This document shows positions 50,483-59,832 of a stretch of 64,000 nucleotides of DNA, piece after piece. The notes beneath the pieces were generated by a model, which was not told the DNA's origin, did no database searches, and worked only from the letters and a program-made list of their open reading frames with translations. Position 1 is the stretch's first letter, and each line of letters opens with the position of its first letter. Origin of the DNA: Adlercreutzia hattorii. Lineage in GTDB: Bacteria > Actinomycetota > Coriobacteriia > Coriobacteriales > Eggerthellaceae. The DNA is taken from positions 1,783,001-1,847,000 of the forward strand of contig NZ_AP022829.1 in NCBI RefSeq assembly GCF_011405655.1, in the 5' to 3' direction. The position numbers and the translations under genes were made by a program.

Positions 50483-52743
50483 GAGGCACCGCCCTTCCGA
50501 ACGGCCTCGAGCTTTTGCAGCATGACCGTCACGTTCAAAGGCTTGCTGAGGAAGTCGTCCATGCCCGATGCCAGAGCGCGATTGCGATCTTCGGCGAACG
50601 TGGAGGCCGTGCAGGCGAAGATGCGCACCGTCTTGGCATCGGCTCGCTTCAGATCGCGGATCGCACGAGAGGCCTCGTAGCCGTCCATGACCGGCATCTG
50701 GGCGTCCATGAGGATGGCCGCGAAATGCCCCGCCGGCGATTCGGAGAACAGGCGCACGGCCTCCTCGCCGTTTTCGGCCACGGTGATGGAGAAGCCCTCC
50801 TCGGTGAGGATGGACGAGATGATGTCGGCGTTCAGCTCGTTGTCCTCGGCCACGAGGATCTCGACGGGCGCCCGAGCGGCTTCGACACCAGACGGCGAGG
50901 AGACGGCCCGAACGGCTCCGGGGGCTCCGGGGGCCCCGGGGGCTTCGACGGTTTCGGCGGTTTCGGCCTCCACCTTTTCCGCGCGTTCTACGCCTCCCAC
51001 GCCTTCCGCGCCTTCTGCACTCGACGAAATCAGCGAGGGCGCCTGGGCAGGCGTCAGCCCATCACCATTCGCGACAGTAGGAAGCGTCACGATGACGGTG
51101 AAGCAGGAACCGCACCCCGGCTCGCTTTCCACCGTGATGGAGCCGCCCATCTGCGTCATGAGCAGGTAGCTGATGGACATGCCCAGCCCCGTGCCCTTCT
51201 GGGAATCGCTGTTGCGGTTGCGCTCTTGCGTGAAGGCGTCGAAGACGTGCTCGGCGAACTCCTTGGTCATACCGCAGCCGGTATCGGCGATCGACACCGT
51301 GAGCACGGCCTCATTCCCCGACGCGTACACCGCCTCGTGCACCTTCATGGAGATGCGGCCGCCCTCGGGCGTGAACTTCACCGCATTCGACAGGATGTTC
51401 ATGAGAACCTGCGACAGGCGCACCTCGTCGCCTCGAAGCCACGGGTGCTCGACCGTGCGCGACAGCTCGAAGCGGATCCCGCGGTCAGCCATGGGCCCGC
51501 GCTGCATCTCGCAGACATTGTCGACCAGCGCGTTCACGTCGAAAGGCTCGCTCGTCAAATCAACCTTGCCGGCCTGCAGCTTCGACATGTCCAGGATGTC
51601 GTTCACGAGCGATAGCAGGTACTGGGCGGCCTTGCCGAGCCGATTCACGTAGTCGCGCATGGCGGTGGCGTCGTCCACGTGCCGCTCCATCAGATGGTTC
51701 AGGCCGATGATGCCGTTTAAGGGCGTGCGGATCTCGTGGCTCATGTTCGAAAGGAACTCCGTGCGCGCGACGGCCTCCGCCCGAGCCTGGATCGACTGCC
51801 TCATGAACCGGTAGATGACCGCCAGCATGATGGAGATGACCGCCACCATGGCCCCGAGCATGCCCACCGTCATGGCGATAAAGGGGGCGAAGCGCTGGCT
51901 GAACACCTCCGTCGGAACCGTCATGATGAACGACCACTCGGTACCTGCGACCGGCGCGAAGGACATGACGAGATCCTCGCCGGCGCTCGTCGTGCAATTG
52001 ATGACGAAGCTCTCGCCCGCGGCGATGTTGCGGCGGATGTCCTCCACCGTGACGCCGTCGTCGATGCGCCCGGCCTCGAGCGTGTCGTAGAAGTTGTCGC
52101 GCCCGGCGAGGTCGGTGGCAGGGCTGGCGCTCACGATGTAATAGCCCCGCGCGTTCACGACCGAGGAAACGCCCTGACCGTCGAAGCTCTCGATGACCAG
52201 CTGGCTGGAGATAGTGGACAAGTCGCTGCGGGCGAGCATGGCCACGAAGGTTCGCCCGCCGATTTCCGTATCGGGCAGGCGGATGCCGAAAATGAGAGAC
52301 TCCTTGGTGGTTTCCAGCCGGCCGTTCTCGTCGTCGTAGAGCATGGCGAAGTGCTCGCGCCCGTCTTCCATAAGCTCGTCGTAGGCGTGCTCGTCGGCAC
52401 CGAGGCGCACGTACGAGCTGCTGTAGAGCGTGCCGTCGGCTTCCATGAGATAGACCGCGTTGAACATGGCCGACGAGGCCGCCTCCAAGTTCAGCTGCTC
52501 CTGGGCCTCGTGCACCGTCTGCACGTCGTAGACCTCGAGGCGGTCGGCCACCGAGCCCAAGCGCGCGTAGCAATTGTTCAGCGTGCCCTCGATGGTCTCC
52601 ACATCGTGGCGGGATATCTCGTCCACGGAGGTCATGAGGTTGCCGGCGACCGTCGCGGAGAGTTGGGCCAGGTAGACGCAGACCGCGACGACGATGACGA
52701 CCGCCGCGGCCGATACGATGGCAATGTACTTTCTGCGCTCCAA
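50479..52743 (-). CDS. hybrid sensor histidine kinase, second copy
   Basis: 754 aa. TM1 (about 8-28), extracytoplasmic Cache-like sensor (about 30-270), TM2 (about 280-310), HisKA with NMSHEIRTPLN (His336), HATPase (LMNILSNAVKFT, DTGCGM, GTGLGMSI), a low-complexity Ala/Glu/Gly/Pro linker, and one receiver (ILMDAQMPVMDG, Asp about 679). No DNA-binding output. Partner of the binding protein that follows. Confidence 0.93.
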   Translation of the reverse strand: MERRKYIAIVSAAAVVIVVAVCVYLAQLSATVAGNLMTSVDEISRHDVETIEGTLNNCYARLGSVADRLEVYDVQTVHEAQEQLNLEAASSAMFNAVYLMEADGTLYSSSYVRLGADEHAYDELMEDGREHFAMLYDDENGRLETTKESLIFGIRLPDTEIGGRTFVAMLARSDLSTISSQLVIESFDGQGVSSVVNARGYYIVSASPATDLAGRDNFYDTLEAGRIDDGVTVEDIRRNIAAGESFVINCTTSAGEDLVMSFAPVAGTEWSFIMTVPTEVFSQRFAPFIAMTVGMLGAMVAVISIMLAVIYRFMRQSIQARAEAVARTEFLSNMSHEIRTPLNGIIGLNHLMERHVDDATAMRDYVNRLGKAAQYLLSLVNDILDMSKLQAGKVDLTSEPFDVNALVDNVCEMQRGPMADRGIRFELSRTVEHPWLRGDEVRLSQVLMNILSNAVKFTPEGGRISMKVHEAVYASGNEAVLTVSIADTGCGMTKEFAEHVFDAFTQERNRNSDSQKGTGLGMSISYLLMTQMGGSITVESEPGCGSCFTVIVTLPTVANGDGLTPAQAPSLISSSAEGAEGVGGVERAEKVEAETAETVEAPGAPGAPGAVRAVSSPSGVEAARAPVEILVAEDNELNADIISSILTEEGFSITVAENGEEAVRLFSESPAGHFAAILMDAQMPVMDGYEASRAIRDLKRADAKTVRIFACTASTFAEDRNRALASGMDDFLSKPLNVTVMLQKLEAVRKGGAS

Positions 52744-52852
52744 AAGCCGTCCTTGTGCATGCTTGTTATTCCTGCGTCAGTTTATCACTGAAAACAAGCG
52801 GTCACGAGAACGTAACTCGACGGTGAACTTGAAAGGGCCCGCAACCCAACCG

Positions 52853-52929
52853 TAGGGGGCGACCTTGGTCGCCCCTCTCAGGCGAGATCAACGTGCTTGA
52901 CGAGGGCGAACCGAGGTTCGCCCCTGCGA
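52853..52929. repeat. paired short palindromic repeats (REP-like) at the panE end
   Basis: GGGGCGACCTTGGTCGCCCC (about 52856-52875) and GGGCGAACCGAGGTTCGCCC (52904-52923), 28 bases apart. The second lies inside the last codons of panE. The motif recurs at 62604-62623. Confidence 0.8.
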
Positions 52930-53868
52930 GAAGGAGCTTTCGAGTTCCTTGATGGCGGCGTAGAAGCGCTCGTTTTGGGGCGTGGGGATGCCATGGGCCG
53001 CGCCCAGGCGGTTGATGGTGCCCGAGAAGAGCTCCACCTCCGTGGGACGGCGCGCCAGCACATCCTGGCGCAGGCTCGGCAGACCCTCCGGGTTCAAGTG
53101 GTCGATGATATCGAGCCAGTAGGCCACGTCCTCTTCGGTGAGACCCACGCCTTCCGCCCGGCCCACCGCCGCCACCTCGCGCATGGCGGCGATCATGGCC
53201 TCGCGCGCCTCGCCGGGTGCGTGGATGCCGCTGAAGCAGCAGTCGTAGACGGCACAGGCCTGGTTCACCCCCACGTTGCAGATGAGCTTGCCCCACAGCT
53301 GGTGCCGGATGTCATCCGGCGTGATGAAGGGCTGGTCGATGGCGGTGAGCCATTCCGCGACGCGCTCGAGGTTCGCCCGCTGGGCCGCGTCCTGGGCATC
53401 GTGGACGCCCAGGGCCATCACGCCCACGCAGCCGGCGGTCACCGTGGCGCCCACCTTGCGGGAGTCCATCTGCTGGGCGACGCACAAAAGGACGCGATCC
53501 CACCCGAAGCGCTCGGCGAGCACTTCCTCGCTCGTGACGCCGTTGAGCACCGAGATGATGGCAGTATCGGGGCCGACGAGCGGCGCCGACTGCTCGATGG
53601 CCTCGGGCAGCGCGCCGTACTTCACGGCGTACAAGACGACATCGAAGGGATCCTCCGCGGCGCGCTCGGCAGCCTCATCGTAGGTCAGATAGGTGACGCG
53701 GATGGGCTCGCCGTTGAACGTGGCGGCCTCGGCGCGATAGCGCTCGGTGCGGGCCGTATCGGCGACCACGAAAACGCGCTCGGGCCCCATGGCGGCCCCG
53801 AAGCAGCCGGCATACATGGCCCCCAGCGACCCGAACCCGACAATGGCGATATTTTCAATAGGCTTCAT
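52888..53868 (-). CDS. panE: 2-dehydropantoate 2-reductase
   Basis: 326 aa from the ATG at 53868 (AAGGAGG upstream). NADP site NIAIVGFGSLGAMYAG, LNGVTSEEVLAERFG and KLICNVGVNQACAV match the ApbA/PanE family. Reduces ketopantoate to pantoate. Its last 11 residues (SVRPRQAR) come from a REP-like repeat. Confidence 0.9.
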   Translation of the reverse strand: MKPIENIAIVGFGSLGAMYAGCFGAAMGPERVFVVADTARTERYRAEAATFNGEPIRVTYLTYDEAAERAAEDPFDVVLYAVKYGALPEAIEQSAPLVGPDTAIISVLNGVTSEEVLAERFGWDRVLLCVAQQMDSRKVGATVTAGCVGVMALGVHDAQDAAQRANLERVAEWLTAIDQPFITPDDIRHQLWGKLICNVGVNQACAVYDCCFSGIHAPGEAREAMIAAMREVAAVGRAEGVGLTEEDVAYWLDIIDHLNPEGLPSLRQDVLARRPTEVELFSGTINRLGAAHGIPTPQNERFYAAIKELESSFSQGRTSVRPRQAR

Positions 53869-53904
53869 AGGAGCCTCCTTGCTATTCAACGATGGCAATG
53901 CGCA

Positions 53905-54041
53905 GCGGGAACACGGGGCGCCTTGACCGAGCGAGTTCCGCAGATGGTATCGAAGGCGCAACGACGCAGGGAAAAGGCGACCTTGGGCCTTCGATACCAT
54001 CGAGGACTGTCTGAGCGAATCAAGGTGCCCCGTGGTCCCGC
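53905..54041. repeat. nested hairpin element, family 1 copy 4
   Basis: Outer arms 53905-53926 and 54020-54041, inner arms 53946-53957 and 53987-53998, 29-base loop (30 in the other copies). Between panD and panE, so it may cut or modulate read-through to panE. Confidence 0.9.
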
Positions 54042-54056
54042 CCCCCCGAGGAGTCG

Positions 54057-54455
54057 CTACTGCATATCTTCCAAACGTCCGTGTTTCTCGTAGCGGGTGA
54101 CGCGGGCGATGCGGTTGTCGTCATCCACGAACACCACGCGCGGGGCGTTGTCGGGATCGGCGAACTCCTCGGGGGTCATCTGCGCGTAGCACATGATGAT
54201 GACCTTGTGCCCCGGCTCCACGCAGTGGGCCGCCGCGCCGTTCACGCAGATCATGCCGCTTCCCGGCTCGCCGGCGATGACGTAGGTCTCGAAGCGGTTG
54301 CCGTTGTCGATATCGACGACCTGCACCTTCTCGTACTCCAAGATGCCCGCCGCGCGGGCAAGCTCGGTGTCCACGGTGATGGAGCCGACATAGTCGAGCT
54401 CGGCCTGCACTACCCGGGCGCGGTGGATCTTCCCCTTCAGGACGTTCAGCAGCAT
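54057..54455 (-). CDS. panD: aspartate 1-decarboxylase
   Basis: 132 aa. Gly24-Ser25 in DYVGSITVD is the self-cleavage site that makes the pyruvoyl group; [16 protein letters not shown] is also typical. Supplies beta-alanine for pantothenate. Confidence 0.97.
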   Translation of the reverse strand: MLLNVLKGKIHRARVVQAELDYVGSITVDTELARAAGILEYEKVQVVDIDNGNRFETYVIAGEPGSGMICVNGAAAHCVEPGHKVIIMCYAQMTPEEFADPDNAPRVVFVDDDNRIARVTRYEKHGRLEDMQ

Positions 54456-54458
54456 GGG

Positions 54459-55310
54459 CTATTCCCCTTCCTCGTACAGGAAGTTGTCGATGAGGCGCGT
54501 GCTCCCGATGTAGACGGCCATGGCCACGAGCGCCATGGCGCCGATGGCGTCGGTCGGCTGCATGGTCACACCGTCGACGACTTCCACGTAATCGATGCGC
54601 GCGAGCGGCTCGGCCTCGATGATGCCGCCCATGAGCGCCTTGAGCGCCGCGGCGTCGCGCTCCCCCGCCTCCACGGCCGCCTTCCCGGCGAAGATGGCCC
54701 GCGACAGCACGAGGGCCGCCTGGCGCTCCTCCGCGCTCAGGTAGGCGTTACGCGAGCTTTTGGCCAGACCGTCAGCCTCGCGCACGATGGGACAGCCGAC
54801 GACGGTCACGTTCATGTTCAAGTCGGCCACCATGCGCTTGATGATGGCGAGCTGCTGGGCGTCCTTCTGCCCGAAAAAAGCGCGATGCGGCTGCACGATG
54901 TTGAAGAGCTTCGTGACCACCGTGCACACGCCGCGGAAGTGCCCCGGGCGCGAGGCGCCGCACAGCGAGTCGGTGAGCGTTTCCATGACCACGAAGGTGT
55001 TGTGGGCCGGGGCGTACATGTCGTCCACTTCCGGGTGGAAGACGACGTCGACGCCGCGGCGCTCGCAGATGCGCGCATCGCGCTCGAGATCGCGCGGGTA
55101 GGCCTCGTAGTCCTCGCCCGGTCCGAACTGGATGGGGTTGACGAATACCGAGACGACGACGCGGTCGCTCGCCGCGCGGGCGGCGTCCATGAGGCTCTCG
55201 TGGCCCTCGTGCAGCGACCCCATGGTGGGCACGAGCCCGATGGAGAGCCCCTCGGCCTTCCAGGCGGCCGCGCGGGCCTTCATGTCCGCAACAGTGCGAA
55301 TGATCTCCAT
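54459..55310 (-). CDS. panC: pantothenate synthetase
   Basis: 283 aa. PTMGSLHEGHESL is the HIGH-like nucleotide motif; FVNPIQFGPGEDYEAYPRD and KSSRNAYLS follow. Joins pantoate and beta-alanine. 3 bases before panD. Confidence 0.97.
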   Translation of the reverse strand: MEIIRTVADMKARAAAWKAEGLSIGLVPTMGSLHEGHESLMDAARAASDRVVVSVFVNPIQFGPGEDYEAYPRDLERDARICERRGVDVVFHPEVDDMYAPAHNTFVVMETLTDSLCGASRPGHFRGVCTVVTKLFNIVQPHRAFFGQKDAQQLAIIKRMVADLNMNVTVVGCPIVREADGLAKSSRNAYLSAEERQAALVLSRAIFAGKAAVEAGERDAAALKALMGGIIEAEPLARIDYVEVVDGVTMQPTDAIGAMALVAMAVYIGSTRLIDNFLYEEGE

Positions 55311-55320
55311 GGCCGGCCTC

Positions 55321-56145
55321 CTAGAGGTTTTCCAGCACGCCCGCAGGGGCGGCGTAGGTGTGCTCGGCGGCGGGGAACGAGCCGTCCTTCACGGCGGCAT
55401 CGTAGGCGCGGTAGGCCTCGAGCATGACGTCGCCCACCTCGGCGAAGCGGCGCACGAACTTCGGCGTGAAGTCGTGGAACATGCCGAGCATGTCCTGGTT
55501 CACGAGCACCTGGCCGTCGCAGCCCGCGCCGGCGCCGATGCCGATGGTGGGGATGGTCAGCTCCGCCGACACGCGTTCGGCGAGCTCGGCGGGAATGGCC
55601 TCGAGGACCACGGCGAAGGCGCCGGCCTCCTCCACGGCATGGGCATCCTCCAGAAGCTTGCGGGCCGAGTCGGCCGTCTTGCCCTGCACCTTGAAGCCGC
55701 CCAGCGCGTTGATGCCCTGGGGCGTAAGGCCGATATGGGCGCATACGGGGATCTGGCAGTCGACGATGGCACGGATGCGGTCCGCCACTTCCACACCGCC
55801 TTCCAGCTTCACGGCGTTGGCGCGCGCCTCTTTCATGAGGCGGCCGGCGTTCACCACCGCGTCGTGGACGCTGGACTGATACGACATGAAGGGCATATCG
55901 ACGACGACGAGCGCGTTCTTCGTGCCGCGGGCCACAGCGGCCCCGTGGTGGATCATGTCCTCCATCGTCACCGACACAGTGTCGCCCAGACCGAGCATGA
56001 CGTTGCCGAGCGAGTCGCCGACGAGGATGGAATCAATGCCGGACTCGTCCACGAGCCGTGCCGTGGTGTAGTCGTAGGCGGTGATCATCGAGATCTTCTT
56101 GCCCTCGGCCTTCATTTTGAGAAACGTCGATACGGTAACACTCAT
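55321..56145 (-). CDS. panB: 3-methyl-2-oxobutanoate hydroxymethyltransferase
   Basis: 274 aa. MITAYDYTTARLVDESG, VGDSLGNVMLG and GIGAGAGCDGQVLV are family signatures. First step of pantothenate synthesis and first gene of the panBCD run, 10 bases before panC. Confidence 0.97.
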   Translation of the reverse strand: MSVTVSTFLKMKAEGKKISMITAYDYTTARLVDESGIDSILVGDSLGNVMLGLGDTVSVTMEDMIHHGAAVARGTKNALVVVDMPFMSYQSSVHDAVVNAGRLMKEARANAVKLEGGVEVADRIRAIVDCQIPVCAHIGLTPQGINALGGFKVQGKTADSARKLLEDAHAVEEAGAFAVVLEAIPAELAERVSAELTIPTIGIGAGAGCDGQVLVNQDMLGMFHDFTPKFVRRFAEVGDVMLEAYRAYDAAVKDGSFPAAEHTYAAPAGVLENL

Positions 56146-56212
56146 GGTTACTTCCTTTCGATCCTGTCGCCCCGGGCCCTCCCGGGTGCAACGGTATCCT
56201 TCACTGGCGCGT

Positions 56213-56218
56213 ATTATA
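56213..56218 (-). promoter_or_regulatory. -10 box of the pan operon
   Basis: A perfect TATAAT on the minus strand, 68 bases before the panB start; the -35 is weak. The rest of the 290-base gap to rluB shows nothing else I can support. Confidence 0.5.
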
Positions 56219-56435
56219 AGCTCTGACGCCGGCGCAGCATCCCGAAATGTTGGTGATTTCGATCAGATTTGCCGATACTGCCATTCTTGCGATCTATAAG
56301 AAAGCCGGCTGCGACCCGCGCCCCCACAAGAGGTCGACGTTGGCGCGCGTCGCGGATCGCGCCGGGACGCGGATCGGCTCAGATACTCGCAGACGCCGGA
56401 ACATGGGCCAAACCAAGCCCTCGCCGGCGCCCGAG

Positions 56436-57263
56436 CTAGGACGCGAGCTCCTTGAGGCGCGCCACTTCCTCTTCCGCGAGCGGACGCGAGGCGCCCCGGG
56501 GCAGATCCCCCAGGACGAGCGGGCCGAAGGCCTCGCGGTGCAGGGCGATCACCGGATGCCCCACGGCTTCCAGCATGCGACGCACTTGACGGTTGCGGCC
56601 CTCGCGCAGGCGCACTTCCACGTAAGATCCCCTGGCGGCCAGCGCGTCGCGGCCGCGCTTGCCCCCGTGGCGCTGGCGGTACCCGCTGGCTCCGGCCCCC
56701 TCGCCGATAAGCTGCGCGGCCCGGCGGCCATCGGCGCCCTCGAGCACGCGCACGCCCGCTGGCAACGTGAGACCGTCGTCCAGCAGAACCCCTTCGCGCA
56801 AGCGCCGCACGTCGCCCGCATCGGGCACCCCTTCCACCAGGGCCAGATACGTCTTCTCCACGTGGCGTCGCGGGTGCAGAAGCCCATGGCCCAGCTGTCC
56901 GTCGTCGGTGAACAGCAGAAGCCCCGTAGTGTCGGTGTCCAGCCGCCCCACGGGGAAAAGCCCCGGATGGGCGAGCAGCTCGTCGGCCATGAGCGCAGCC
57001 ACGGTGGGGCGCCCCTGGGGATCGCTCATGGTGGTCACGTAGCCGGCGGGCTTGTGCAGCAGGAACGTGGCGTTCTCCTCGGGCAGCGCGACGGGCGCGC
57101 CGTCCACGGCCACCATGTCCGCAGCAGGATCAACCTTCACGCCCATCTCGGTCACCCGCGCGCCGTTCACGGTCACGCGGCCAGCTGCGATCAGCTCCTC
57201 GGCATGGCGCCGCGAGGCCACCCCGGCCCGAGCCAGAAACTTCTGCAACCTCATTTCGGCCAT
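56436..57263 (-). CDS. rluB: 23S rRNA pseudouridine synthase RluB-like
   Basis: 275 aa. S4 domain (MRLQKFLARAGVASRRHAEELI), then the catalytic GRLDTDTTGLLLFTDDG with its Asp, and GRNRQVRRMLEAVGHPV. It follows scpB, the common scpA-scpB-rluB order. A Gly/Arg-rich insert near residues 185-205 is unusual. Confidence 0.93.
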   Translation of the reverse strand: MAEMRLQKFLARAGVASRRHAEELIAAGRVTVNGARVTEMGVKVDPAADMVAVDGAPVALPEENATFLLHKPAGYVTTMSDPQGRPTVAALMADELLAHPGLFPVGRLDTDTTGLLLFTDDGQLGHGLLHPRRHVEKTYLALVEGVPDAGDVRRLREGVLLDDGLTLPAGVRVLEGADGRRAAQLIGEGAGASGYRQRHGGKRGRDALAARGSYVEVRLREGRNRQVRRMLEAVGHPVIALHREAFGPLVLGDLPRGASRPLAEEEVARLKELAS

Positions 57264-57273
57264 GGCGGGGGAC

Positions 57274-58254
57274 CTACTCGTCGTCGGTCTCGAAGACGAG
57301 GGAGTCGAAGTCGATCTTGTCGACGACGCCTAGCGTGGATGCGATGACGCAAGCGAACATGGCGTCGGCGTCTGCGGTGCCGAGCGCGTCGGCGGCAGCG
57401 CCGGGCACGGCGATGCGGGCAGCTCCAGTATCCGCACCATCCCCAGCAGCCTCGGCAGCCTCGTCGTCCTCAATCTTCGCTCGACCAGCTGCTATCGCTG
57501 CCGCTTCCTCCCCGCGCTCCCCCTCCAGGGCGTCCGCGAGCACCTCGGCCGCCGCATCCGTGCCCTGGGCCAGCTCCTCGTCAGATAGCATGGCCTCGCC
57601 GTCGTCGGCCTCGAAGTCCTCGCCCATGAGCGCGCGGGCCATGGTGCGGGCCTGCTCGTCGGAGACAACCGCGTCCTTGCGCGTGGCCGACAACCGCTCC
57701 GTGATGAGCCGACGCGTCTCCGCATCGGGCGCGAAATCGGCCAAATCGGGCAGGTCGGCAGGGCTGCGCAGACCGAACTTCTCCAGAAAGCCCCGGGTCG
57801 TGCCGTAGAGCACCGGGTTGCCTGGCGCGTCTTCTGTACCCACCTCGCGCACGAGCCCCTTCTCCACCAGCGAGTTGATGGAGCTGTCGGAGTTCACGCC
57901 GCGCACCGAGGCCACCCCGGCACGGGTCACCGGCTGAGTATAGGCCACGATGGCCAGCGTCTCCATGGCCGCCGCGGAAAGCTTGCGCGTGTCCCAGGAC
58001 AGCACGTACTTCTCGATGAGCTCGTGGTAGGCCGGATGCGTGAACAAACGCCAGCCGCCGGCCACTTCGCGCAGCTGGATACCGGAGCCGCGGGCCTCCA
58101 GATCATCCCGCAGCCGCACGAGCGCCGCCTCCACCGCGCCCACCTCGCACTCGAGCATCTCGGCAAGCGCGATGGTACCCACGGGCTCGTCGGTCACGAA
58201 GAGCATCGCCTCCAGGGCGCCCGCCAGCTGGTCTTCCTGCAATCCTTGAAACAT
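57274..58254 (-). CDS. scpB: segregation and condensation protein B
   Basis: 326 aa, against about 190-200 usual. Two winged-helix domains (AMLFVTDEPVGTIALAEM; ETLAIVAYTQPVTRAGV) occupy the first 200 residues; the remaining 120 are an acidic Ala/Asp/Glu-rich tail. Bridges SMC heads with ScpA. Confidence 0.94.
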   Translation of the reverse strand: MFQGLQEDQLAGALEAMLFVTDEPVGTIALAEMLECEVGAVEAALVRLRDDLEARGSGIQLREVAGGWRLFTHPAYHELIEKYVLSWDTRKLSAAAMETLAIVAYTQPVTRAGVASVRGVNSDSSINSLVEKGLVREVGTEDAPGNPVLYGTTRGFLEKFGLRSPADLPDLADFAPDAETRRLITERLSATRKDAVVSDEQARTMARALMGEDFEADDGEAMLSDEELAQGTDAAAEVLADALEGERGEEAAAIAAGRAKIEDDEAAEAAGDGADTGAARIAVPGAAADALGTADADAMFACVIASTLGVVDKIDFDSLVFETDDE

Positions 58255-58260
58255 GTGCCT

Positions 58261-59052
58261 CTACTCCTCCCCCACCGACGTGAGGGCGTCGTCGCCTTCC
58301 AAACGCAAATCGCCCGAATTCTCGATGTAGTCGATCGCGATATCGCCGAACAGCTCGTCCTGCTCGAGCCTCACCATGACGCGCTTGTACAGCTCGAGGA
58401 TGGCCAGAAACGTCACTACCGCCACATCCTTGGGGGTGCCCGGGCCCACAAGCTGCGAGAAACGCAGGTGCTTGGCCGTGCGAATGCGCTGATGAATGGC
58501 GCGCACGTGCACCTCCACGGGAATGGGCTTGGCGGCAATGTGCTCGCTTTCCAGCAGGAACACCTCACGGCGCGCAAGGGCCGCGGCCGCCTGATAGGCC
58601 AGCGCGTCCAGCGACACCCCTTCCAGGAAGTCAGGCATGAGGCCGAGGAAGTCGGCATCAGGGCCGAAGGGGCGCGTGTGCATGCGACCCTCGGCGATGA
58701 AGCGGTTGTGGAGCACCGCGGCGGCGTTCTTGAACTTCTTGTATTCCATGAGGCGCTCGACCAGCATATCGCGGGCCTCGGAGGGCGCGAGCTCCGCCAA
58801 GTCGTCGTCAAGCTCGTCGCGCTCGCGCGGGATGAGGCTTTGGGCCTTGATCTCGAGCAGCGTAGAGGCCACCAGCAAAAAGTCGCTCGCCACGTCCAGA
58901 TCGAGGGTCTCCATGCGCGACACCTCGGCGAGGTACTGGTCGGCGATCTCGGTGATGGAGATAGCGCCGATATCCACCTTCTGGCGGCTCACGAGGTAAA
59001 GCAGCAGGTCGAAGGGGCCCTCGAAGCTGTCGATGCGGACTTTGTAGGACAT
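58261..59052 (-). CDS. scpA: segregation and condensation protein A (kleisin)
   Basis: 263 aa. SFEGPFDLLLYLVSRQKVDI at the start is the ScpA signature; the C-terminal winged helix (KDVAVVTFLAILELYKR) binds the SMC head. 6 bases before scpB. Confidence 0.96.
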   Translation of the reverse strand: MSYKVRIDSFEGPFDLLLYLVSRQKVDIGAISITEIADQYLAEVSRMETLDLDVASDFLLVASTLLEIKAQSLIPRERDELDDDLAELAPSEARDMLVERLMEYKKFKNAAAVLHNRFIAEGRMHTRPFGPDADFLGLMPDFLEGVSLDALAYQAAAALARREVFLLESEHIAAKPIPVEVHVRAIHQRIRTAKHLRFSQLVGPGTPKDVAVVTFLAILELYKRVMVRLEQDELFGDIAIDYIENSGDLRLEGDDALTSVGEE

Positions 59053-59067
59053 GGGCGGCGCCGTCTC

Positions 59068-59748
59068 TTAGGAGAAAAACGGCGGGAACATGAAATCGAA
59101 CAGATTGCCGGCCGTGACCCCCAGATACCACGAGAACGGGTTGAAGTTGAACACGTAGGGCAGCACCACGATGGCGATCATGAACACGGGGAAGGCGTAC
59201 TGCTGGATCTGGTAGTACTTCGGCAGGTACTTCGGCGGCAGCAGGATGGCGAAGATGGATGAGCCGTCCAAAGGAGGGATGGGCAGCAGGTTGAAGAACA
59301 TAAGGTACAGGTTGATGAGAGCGAACGTGGGCAGGAACATCACGTAGAAGTAAGCGAACAGCTCGTTGTTGGCGAAGGTGGGGTTGCTGACGAGCCCCGA
59401 GCAGCCCCACGCCACCGCAGCGGCCAGCGCGGCCATGGCGAGGTTGGCGGAAGGCCCGGCCAAACCCACAATGACATCGTCGCGGCGCGGATCCTTGAAG
59501 TAGCGCGGATTGTAGGGCACGGGCTTCGCGTAGCCGAACACCGGCCAGCCCATGACCATGAGCAGAAGCGGCAGAATGACCGTGCCGAAGGGGTCGATGT
59601 GCTTGAGCGGGTTCAGCGAAAGGCGTCCGGAGCGCTTAGCCGTGGGATCGCCCAGCTTGTAGGCCGCATAGCCGTGGGCAACCTCGTGAAGCACGAGAGC
59701 CAGGATGAAGCTCAGCACCGAGCAGATGATGTAGGGAAGGTTAACCAT
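59068..59748 (-). CDS. M50-family site-2-protease-like membrane protease
   Basis: 226 aa from the ATG at 59748; in-frame ATGs near 59784 have a GGAAAG upstream and are a real alternative. Six or so membrane segments; zinc site LHEVAHGYAA (HEXXH) and the C-terminal PPLDGS. Upstream of scpA, a common setting for this family. Substrate unknown. Confidence 0.9.
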   Translation of the reverse strand: MVNLPYIICSVLSFILALVLHEVAHGYAAYKLGDPTAKRSGRLSLNPLKHIDPFGTVILPLLLMVMGWPVFGYAKPVPYNPRYFKDPRRDDVIVGLAGPSANLAMAALAAAVAWGCSGLVSNPTFANNELFAYFYVMFLPTFALINLYLMFFNLLPIPPLDGSSIFAILLPPKYLPKYYQIQQYAFPVFMIAIVVLPYVFNFNPFSWYLGVTAGNLFDFMFPPFFS

Positions 59749-59832
59749 AGCGCATAAGTGTAGCGCACCGCGCGCCCTCATCATCGCGCCGCTTTCCAAA
59801 CCCACAGAAACCGCCGACGAACGACAATGGCG

